Origin: Oehlia diaphana | Taxonomy: Eukaryota > Glomeromycota > Glomeromycetes > Glomerales > Glomeraceae | Reading direction: 5' to 3' | Length of the DNA stretch: 64,000 nucleotides | NCBI GenBank assembly: GCA_003833135.1 | Contig: QZLH01000318.1 | Span: 43,643-107,642, forward strand | Translations under genes and position numbers: made by a program | Part shown: positions 56,517 through 64,000 of the stretch, piece by piece | How positions within the stretch are numbered: the first letter of the stretch is position 1 | Layout of the letters: each line of letters begins with the position of its first letter | The notes under the pieces: generated by a model | What the model was told of the DNA's origin: nothing | The model's database searches: none | What the model saw: only the letters and a program-made list of their open reading frames with translations

Positions 56517-59500
56517 TTAAAACCAACCTCCCAATAATCTTTTAAATATATTACTACTATTGTTTGGAGATGTTTGAGAGATGTTCATATTTTGAGATGG
56601 TGTTGTTGTACCAGAACCTGAAGATGCATTTCCTTCCACACGTTGACGTTTGGAAACCTTATCTTCAGTCTCACCTTCCTCTTTATTATTATCTTTCTTT
56701 TTACCCTTCAAAAAATTAATATAACGATTAATTTCAAGTACAATTTTTAACAACCGATTTCACAACTAATTTTAATCACTTATTAACTTTACCTTTGGGA
56801 TAGTAGTTGCATTTGATTCACTTCGTTTGCGTTTGGATCCATTCCGAAGATTCGAGTATGAATTACTATCCCTGGAACTGCTGCTTTCAATGCTGTTCCT
56901 TCGTTGAGTGTCACCCGAAGGTTCGCTACTTGATCTTAAATGTAGAATTAAAATTTGTCACAAACAACAATTTTAGGTAATTAATTTTTTCACTTACTCT
57001 CTGTTATTTTTACCAAAATCGTAAAATTTTTCTCTACATACATCTTCAGATTGAAGATTAGTAACTACTTCGAAATTTTTTTCCGATAATACACGAACAG
57101 CATTTTCAAGAGTCGTTCGGTTTCCTGCAGTTACCTCGATAATACTACCTGGGACGGAGATTGGATCGATAGGTTGACCAGTGGCAGTGTTACCGCCAAC
57201 ACGAGCACTTCGTCTCTTAACCCTAGTGCTCCTCGGCGTCTTTTTGGGTTGTGCTGAAGGAGTAAGGTCAACTTGTACTTCCGGAACATCATCTGATTGT
57301 TCGTGAGTGTTACTTATAATATCGTCATCGACTTTCGTATTAGCAACTTTTCTGCCATCTCTTTTATTAACGTCGTTACTTCTAGTAGACCTAGTAGACC
57401 TAGAAGATTTAGGCGTATGAGTAAGTGGTTCAACTGAACTTTTACTTTTTCGGATCCTTTTTGGACGTGTAGGTGTTGAAACTGATTCTTCGACAACAGC
57501 AATATTGTGTTCTATTTCAGCATCGGATAATTCTCCTACAATCTGGTTCTCCGAATTATTATCCACCATGTCAACAACTTCCGAAATTTCAATCTCAGAT
57601 TCGGTTTCCTCTCCACCGGAATATTTATATGCGGTATCATGAATCTTCGGCCTAGAGCCACGAGTAATTTCACTTCTACTTTTTCCTCGACCTCTATTAT
57701 TCTGCGCAGGTTTTTTCTCCTTCCTTGTAATTTTAGAGGTTTTGGAAATTTTTGGCGCTTTTTTACCTGATAACCTCCTTTTAGTACTAACTTCTGAGAT
57801 TGCATCAATGCTCTCAACTTTCTTCGACTTTTTTGGAGTAGTGGATGCTTTTGAAGACAACCGAGCTTTTGAGGTGATACCACGACCTCTTGAATTTGCC
57901 ATTACTGTTTCACTATCATCACCTAACTCATTATCAGCTTCATCTGGATGCCATTCGCGATCTTCATTTTTTTTACGAGTAGTTGATCTGCAAGATGTTC
58001 TACGTTTTGGTATTGTCTTTACAGATTTCTTGGAAGTATTTTTCAAAATAGTTTTTTTAGCTAGTTGTTTAGGTCTTGTAATTTTTTTGGAAAAAGTAGT
58101 AGAAACAAGTTCCTTTTCTGTTTCTTCACTATTATCTACTACTCCTGGTAATTCAAGCATAATCTTTCGAGAACGAAGATCATGCTTGAGGTATAAATTA
58201 TCTTGTGAATCATTATCAAGAATATTTTCATTAATGTTTCCGCCATCACCCACATTTTGAATACCATGAAAATCTTCACTAGTTTCCTGTTCTTCATCAC
58301 TTTGAACAGGAAGATTATGCACAGGCTCATCAGTCTCTTCGTTCTTTTCATTATCAACATTAACAACTTCAGAATCTACATCAGCTTCATTTTCGGTAAC
58401 AGATAAAGTTCCTTTACGAAGTGAACGACGTTTTTTACGTGTTTTTGATCTTTTACTACTACCATAAGAATAACGAGGATAATTATAACTAACCGTGGTT
58501 CTATAATTAAATCCCATGGAAATTTGTTTATTATGGTTATAAATCATAATTAGTTAATTTATAAATAAATAATATCATTATTATAATTTTTTTAAAAACC
58601 TTTTACGCGTACTACGCCGTACTCCGGGAGCAATTGGATTAGTGAATTTCTCGATTTCTTCTTCACTTTCAGGTTCTACCTTAATAAATTTTAAATTAGA
58701 AAATTTGGACGCCATATTGTTGTAATGTTCACTTTGTCTAAATAATGTATCACTAATCTAGATTTGAAAAATTATTAATAATAAATAAAATAAAAATTTT
58801 ATTGTATATTAACATTAGTCTATGCGTTTTAACATTATACTATTCCATTAAATCTTAAAAATACCTCGTTAGCAATAACGAAATCAACGCTTTCCGGATA
58901 TTCGTTTTCATTCTCATGCTCTCGTTCAAGTTCTGACTGAGAAACTTCGTGAGGTTGCTTAAAAGTCCCAGTAGTTTGTGAATATTCGATATCCTCCATT
59001 TCATTGTCTACCTCATGGTTTTTATATGAAACAGAACTATGATGTACACTATCAAGTATCATATTGGATGTCGTTATTAAATCTCTAAGTTCATTAATAT
59101 CTCGATTTTCTGTATCAACTAATGAAGTAGGAAATTCTTGTTCCGTTCTAGATTTGTCTAAATTCCTCGAATTTAACGTGTTCTTTTCTTGCTCTGATAG
59201 TAACAAATCAGTAGATTCATCTAAAACTTCAAAAGCTAATGCCGCAGGACTTTTATTTAATAACTCACAATTATTTGAACTGTCCTGAGATTCCAAAGAT
59301 GCTGAGTCAGATTGTTGTTCGGAAGTTTGTGGTGTTTGATTACTCAAAATTCTTGGGCTCCTTCGGAGTATAGGTGGCTGTCCTCGTTGCTTACGTACGT
59401 TCAGATCAGTACGTTCATCTCCCAAAGAGACATCTAGTGCAGATGAATAAAGAATGCTCTCGGGTGTATGTGGAGCTAAATCGCTTGATTCTTGTATTAT

Positions 59501-59722
59501 TGTTGGGATCGCTGATGAATTGTCTAGCGTAGAGCACTCAGAATATGCCCCTTGAGGAACGTCGGATAGAAAAGAGTCCACTAATTGAGTAGTATTTGAT
59601 TGCGAACTTTGAAGGGTACCTGGGGTCCTTGGTTGTGATGGAGAGCTACTTGAATTGTCTGGAGTAGGATATTGTGCATACAAAGATCCAGCGTTATCTT
59701 GCATATAAGAATATTGAGACAT
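56517..59722 (-). CDS. Large low-complexity charged protein, probably nuclear, family unknown
   Basis: Five exons read leftward and close to 949 aa: 59722-58865, 58757-58600, 58500-56998, 56934-56793 and 56705-56517. The first exon is Ser/Gln/Asp-rich, starting MSQYSYMQDNAGSLYAQYPT, and carries LRRSPRILSNQTP. The middle carries GVRRSTRKR joined over an intron to TTVSYNYPRYSYG. Long alternating acidic and Lys/Arg-rich tracts follow, with many RRxSxRR-like and RGRGKSR words. A possible folded segment reads IEVTAGNRTTLENAVRVLSE, then KNFEVVTNLQSEDVCREKF. The end is NIFKRLLGGWF. Basic clusters suggest nuclear location. The RRS-x-R words recall but do not complete the CENP-C motif. I do not assign a function. 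Confidence 0.8.
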
Positions 59723-60788
59723 TTTTGTATTTTTTTTTAATTCTTTGATGAATATAGGACAATACAGGACCTTGGAAAAACCCTATTTTTCTTGTATTAT
59801 TCGTATTATGCAGATGTCTTGACAGTTTTTTTATTACCGAGTGAAAAAAAGTATATTATTTAAAGGTATATTGATGATTTCTGACAAAACATTGTGGCGC
59901 ATTTTAAGTGCTTATTTACGTGTGACAAATGTACGAATAAAACTAAAGATCTTGAATCAACATCGCATGATTACAAGAAAATCGAAGCTCACATGTTCAC
60001 TAAATTATTTTCATTATTAAGAAAAAAAACATTTCGTATTTTTAATGTAACATGTAAACATACTGTATAATGCAACGTAGAGAAAGTAATTGTTCGCTTA
60101 AAAGAATTTTATTTTTGGCGAATCTCAAATTCACATTAGCTAATTGGATGACTTTGCTTTCCCAAACTATTCTTAATCTGGGTTGATTGTGTTTCTCTTA
60201 TGAGCCAATTGTAGATTACAGTCCACTCGGCACTCTCTTTACAACGAATTTTGATTTAACGAATTTCTAATCTACCAATTTTACCATATAAAAAAATGCG
60301 ACCTGCATTTCATTATCTCGTTGATCCAACCCAACAATAGATAGTACATTCATACTTATTTTTCGATAATTCAGGCCAGAATTAATTAGTCTCGGCCAGC
60401 ACTATTCAGCATGATATCAATTTTTATATTTACTCAATAACATTGTATTGATATTATAATGATTTTATATATTTTTTATATATACCAAATTGGGAATTGC
60501 TAACCGTCGCCTGGGTTCTTTTTTCGAATATGCACATGATGTATAATATAAAATATAATTAGTTTGCGAACGCTTGGGCCTTTAATTTTTCAATTTTTCA
60601 TCGTTAACGATATAGTATATACCACGTATAAAAACGCGTTAGTACTAATGATCATATGATATATCCCGATATCACATATTAAACGGCATGCAGCATACTA
60701 GAAGCGACAAGAGAAAACAAATTTCTTTATCCAAAACTAATCATTTTTCTCTATCACAGTACACAAAGTTACAAAATAGAAATATCAA
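59723..60788. other. Intergenic spacer
   Basis: No gene is supported. A stretch near 60,222-60,290 (CAGTCCACTCGGCACTCT, then AACGAATTTTGATTTAACGA) looks like one end of a pogo/Tigger-type repeat, but I found no partner end. GGCCAGAATTAAT and CGGCCAGCACT near 60,373-60,400 recur as words elsewhere in the spacers. Confidence 0.4.
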
Positions 60789-60953
60789 ATGGATAATGTG
60801 CATAAGCGTCACCTTTTTGAGATGTACTCCTCAGAAGATGAAGAGATAGATGACGTTAACAAGCTACAAGATGAATATGAAAGTGTGTCTAGTGAAGAAG
60901 ATTATATAGTTAATTATTACAACTTCAACGCAGCTGTGAGTACGAGTACGTGA
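60789..60953 (+). CDS. Possible small acidic ORF, 54 aa
   Basis: It begins MDNVHKRHLFEMYSSEDEE, is rich in Asp/Glu/Ser, and ends NFNAAVSTST. Codon composition is less AT-rich than its surroundings, and the upstream region (CTCTATCACAGTACACAAAG) resembles a 5' UTR. A GTGAGT donor inside (GCAGCTGTGAGTACG, near 60,935) could make this a first exon of a longer gene. No family is recognised. It is close to transposon remnants, so it may be part of one. Confidence 0.3.
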   Translation: MDNVHKRHLFEMYSSEDEEIDDVNKLQDEYESVSSEEDYIVNYYNFNAAVSTST

Positions 60954-61129
60954 ATTGTACTAACCACCCTAGCGTCACCTCCAAAAAATGGTAGCCGGAT
61001 TCTAATCTGCCGGGTTACACGTGATTTCGAATACACATATTCAAATTGCCAGAATTTTATTAAAGCATAACATAGTACATATTTATTTATTTATTTTAAA
61101 CATGTTTCTGAAATTTAATACTACTATTC

Positions 61130-62995
61130 CCAATACCTTATATTCTTATTAAAATCTTTCCAAGTTCTCGGCATAGTTCTACGATTTTCAAGTGCTACAA
61201 TATCATTATTCATTTTTTCCAATGAATTAAAATTAGAACGAACATTTTTTAACCATAAATGCCGTTTTGGCTTGTTATGTGACTCTTCTAATAATTCTTT
61301 GGTCTAAGAATTAATATTTACATCAATAAAAAATTAAAAGTTACATTTGTTATATGCAATATTCATGTGTACCTTATTTAGTATTTCTTGCAAATAATTT
61401 AAATCAGTTTCATACATATGCTGTTCATCATCACTTTCAATAATATAATTATCTTCATTTTCAGCATCTTGAGTTATTGGAATGTTTAGAATTGTATGAT
61501 CTGGTGTATTCTCTAAGCAAAATACATTTACCAATTCACCTTTATAGGAGGAAATTAATGGATAATTTCCATTTCTCTGTACCTTTAAATAAATAATAAA
61601 TATTAGATATAGTACTGTATAAATATAAAAAAAAACAAACCACTTACTTTTTTAAAAAATATTCCATCAACTTTCTCAACAGAATTAACTAAATGCTTAC
61701 ACAAAAAAAACTGGCTTTTTATATATGCAGGACATGAACATATCCACTTAGCTGTATCTGTTAAATATTTGCCATTTAATTGAGTAGGTTTTTTTTCATG
61801 TTGTTTCCATTCCTTTTTGAAATCTTTTCACCATGGTACAGAATAACGTCCTTGCTGTAGTAATTGAATTCAATATAATTACTGGTTAATGACTTTTTTA
61901 ACAAAGATAAAACATAAATGATCAACTTGTGGCTTATGAAACTTGTATAAATGATCATGCTTAATATGCCGCCAATGAGATTCAACAACTATTGTTGTTT
62001 TAATATGACTAACATTTTTGTTAGCTGCCTGCGCCCATAAAATCCATTTGCCTTTAGAATACCACTCCTTCCAAAAATAAATCCACAATCGAAGCAAATC
62101 ATTGTTCTTACAAAATTGTATCATTTCTCCTACACATTCTTTCCAAATTTCATCTGCATTTGTAGTAAAAGTACCATCAAGCTTTGGTAATAGCATATGA
62201 TGATTTGAATGATCTTTTATAAGATTAATTACAGTTTCTCGTAAATTAAAGGGTAAAATGATCCTGAATTTGAAATTATTTACAATTCCCCAGTTAGGAT
62301 TTATTGTTGAACACTCTTCATGTGCAATCTTTAAATTATAAGAATGGTAAGAACTTGTTTTATTAGATGATAAATGTTGTTTAATAATACGTTGTATATG
62401 CCAAACACACAATTGCAAGTGAGCTTCAGGCCATACTGTTTGTGCTGCATTGATTTCTGCAAAATCTTTATCAGTTAAAATGTAAGAGATATCTTTTAAA
62501 TTTCATTCTTTTAAAGCTTGCATCCACTGTATAAGAACTCCAGTTATATTTCAATTTTTTCCAGTTGAAATTAGAAGATAGCTAAGAGAAAACCCAGTAC
62601 CATCAATTACACCCATAATAGCATATAATTACCATGCCAAATTATTGGTATTGTATGTTGCATCAATCTCAATTGCATCAAATTTATTATAAAGTAATTG
62701 GTAAAATAATACTGTTAAAAATCCTAGAGCAGGCATAGAAATATTGAGATTATCTAATATAATTTCTTGATTAAATTCTTTTAATAAATATTTTGTTGAC
62801 AATAAAGGATCAGGATCACGACAGTATGTTTTATGAGATTCAATAGACCACCAATAATAGGTTTGTTGAACTGTTATATTCTCATATCCATTAATATGAT
62901 TTTCTTGAATCTGGTGAAAAATTTCAGAGACGGAACAATTAAGATTATCTTGGATAAAGTTCTTAACTTCAAGTGTTGTCTTAACATTCCTTGGT
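61130..62995 (-). pseudogene. Broken MULE-like DDE transposase with SWIM zinc finger (second copy type)
   Basis: Leftward pieces in order: IEIDATYNTNNLAW (first Asp) near 62,690-62,640, and YAIMGVIDGTGFSLSYLLIS. Next are YILTDKDFAEINAAQTVWPE (second Asp) and LQLCVWHIQRIIKQHLSS. The long open piece 62418-61879 has WKEWYSKGKWILWAQAANKN and HWRHIKHDHLYKFHKPQVD. The SWIM finger is WICSCPAYIKSQFFLCKHLV (C-x-C...C-x-H) near 61,745-61,686. The C-terminal tail is at 61534-61334, and after a likely intron come PKRHLWLKNVRSNFNSLEKM and RRTMPRTWKDFNKNIRY. Several stops and a frame shift break it. It differs in sequence from the copy at 22-24.4 kb. Confidence 0.75.
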
Positions 62996-63590
62996 TGGCA
63001 CTAGTCAAAATAGTCCAATTCGGTCGAATTTCAGATAGGCAAATTTGGGCCGAATTATGTCCAAAATCTGGCTGAAATTGGCTGAATATTTATACCGAAT
63101 GTTTATACTGAGTTGTACAACTCAGACTACCACTCGTTCAAATTTTGGTTAATTTTTGATTACGATTCACATGATTTTCGGTTAATTTTCGATTTATGAT
63201 TCACATGATTTTTGATAAAAGTTTGATTAAACATTCGCATAAGTTTCAGATAGCATTTTTTTATACCGAAACTTCAACATTCGGGAATTCATAAAATTGT
63301 ATTTATTTAATACTAATAATTTTATTATAAAATATTTTTTACTAATAATATTCTACTAATAATATCCTATTTTTGCANATTTTTGCATACAATATATTTA
63401 ATACTATATTTCACCTACATATATAACACTAATAATGTACTATTTTCAGCCTACATATATAATATATCATCTTCAATACCTATTAAATTTTAAACAAATA
63501 AACGTTTAGTTTAATTAAAATTATATCGAAATAAAACTAAATACGTAACCTTTTTCAGGTACGATTCATTCCTGTTGACGATTCTCCTCC
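62996..63590. other. AT-rich spacer with short repeats
   Basis: 63,000-63,260 repeats words such as GGCTGAAATTGGCTGAA, CACATGATTTT(T/C)G and GTTAATTTTCGAT. It probably is a degraded repeat. One N occurs at 63,378. No gene is seen. Confidence 0.4.
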
Positions 63591-63599
63591 ATTGTAATG

Positions 63600-64000
63600 T
63601 CAATATCATATGTAGATACTACTATCGTATCCAATATTGGTATCGTATGTAACGTCAGCATTTACTTGTTCTACTACATAGTACCATTGAGGTGCATTTT
63701 TCAGAAGTTTAACATTAAGGTGCTGTAACGTATCGTTATGACCTTGCTCTTGTCAGCTTTGCATTTTGGATCGCAAGTGAATGGGGATTCAAAATATTTC
63801 TAAGGAGATTTTTTAACTACAAAAAAGTTAATATAGTTCTACAGTAAAGAAGACGAAAGTTAGCACCATACCTCAAACGACCTTTATGAACAATCGTATA
63901 TACACACTTGACATTTTTCTGGATTTTCTTCATCGGTCTCGCTCAGTTCAGGGGAGTGGTATCTTTTGTCTTGGATGACTTGTAAGACTTCGGCTTTGTT
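63600..64000 (-). pseudogene. Fragment of a repeat-family gene, runs off the window
   Basis: The leftward reading from the window edge gives NKAEVLQVIQDKRYHSPELS, then ETDEENPEKCQVCIYDCS, a TAA where Trp would fit, and RSFE. A second piece (about 63,750-63,605) reads NDTLQHLNVKLLKNAPQWYY, then VVEQVNADVTYDTNIGYDS. The layout (short Cys pair, a YDxSWRS-like block, then NAP-x-W) recalls a repeat-associated family in Rhizophagus. I recall it without a function. It looks broken by at least two stops. Confidence 0.3.

Noticed and set aside
57473..58260. ORFs antisense to the large charged protein
   Set aside because: They are mirror frames of the Lys/Arg/Glu-rich exon 3, with no splice support.
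60222..60330. Pogo/Tigger element
   Set aside because: Only one end-like segment is visible, and no inverted partner or TA duplication could be placed.
1..64000. CRISPR arrays, rRNA and tRNA genes
   Set aside because: No regularly spaced repeats, rRNA-like segments or tRNA cloverleaf boxes were recognised. The window is eukaryotic.

Overview
This is a eukaryotic, strongly AT-rich window that reads as nuclear DNA of an early-diverging fungus. The best fit is an arbuscular mycorrhizal fungus of the Rhizophagus type (Glomeromycotina). The reasons are many short GT-AG introns (about 60-120 nt), fungal-type proteins (exomer cargo adaptor, Bsd2-like, Rbd2-like), and a dense load of decayed transposons. 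The decayed families are Helitron, MULE/SWIM, hAT and Tc1, with RTC4-like domains and long AT-rich spacers. The species call is inference, because no marker gene is present.

Layout. Bases 1-10,900 are a compact gene block: the 3' part of a peroxisomal fatty-acid ABC half-transporter (+), an ER-membrane J-protein with DUF1977 (-), a two-exon membrane protein of unknown family (+), a 17-exon exomer-type ChAPs protein (-), and PYM (+). Bases 10,900-39,500 are a repeat compartment with no intact host gene that I can support. It holds a hAT transposase remnant, a broken Helitron Rep/helicase, a broken MULE-like transposase followed by an RTC4-like domain, a Tc1 copy nested in foldback elements, a degenerate tandem array, several MITEs, and telomere-like degenerate repeats. 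Bases 39,500-59,750 are a second gene block: a Bsd2/NDFIP-like membrane adaptor (+), a ZNFX1-type NFX1 zinc-finger helicase-like protein with a ruined Walker A (+), an Alba protein (-), an Rbd2-like rhomboid (+), MIC10 (-), a centrin (+), and a large low-complexity basic/acidic protein (-). Bases 60,000-64,000 return to transposon remnants.

I reconstructed exon structures by hand from splice sites and reading-frame continuity, and exon lengths close to whole codons in every complete model. The clearest single result is an intron in the ChAPs gene that only makes sense as an AT-AC (U12-type) intron. It has the 5' site ATATCCTTT, a TCCTTAAT branch site 11 nt before the terminal AC, and exact frame restoration. 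A second striking structure is a set of nested elements at 27,175-30,493: a long foldback whose central TA was hit by a second foldback and then by a Tc1 element. The run of N inside it appears to be a contig-overlap artefact.

Within the gene blocks, neighbouring genes mostly alternate strand. This gives head-to-head pairs with short shared promoters (J-protein/membrane protein, ChAPs/PYM, Alba/rhomboid, MIC10/centrin) and tail-to-tail pairs between them. The genes do not form one pathway. They are housekeeping functions: peroxisome, ER, Golgi sorting, mRNA quality control, mitochondrial cristae and microtubule organisation.
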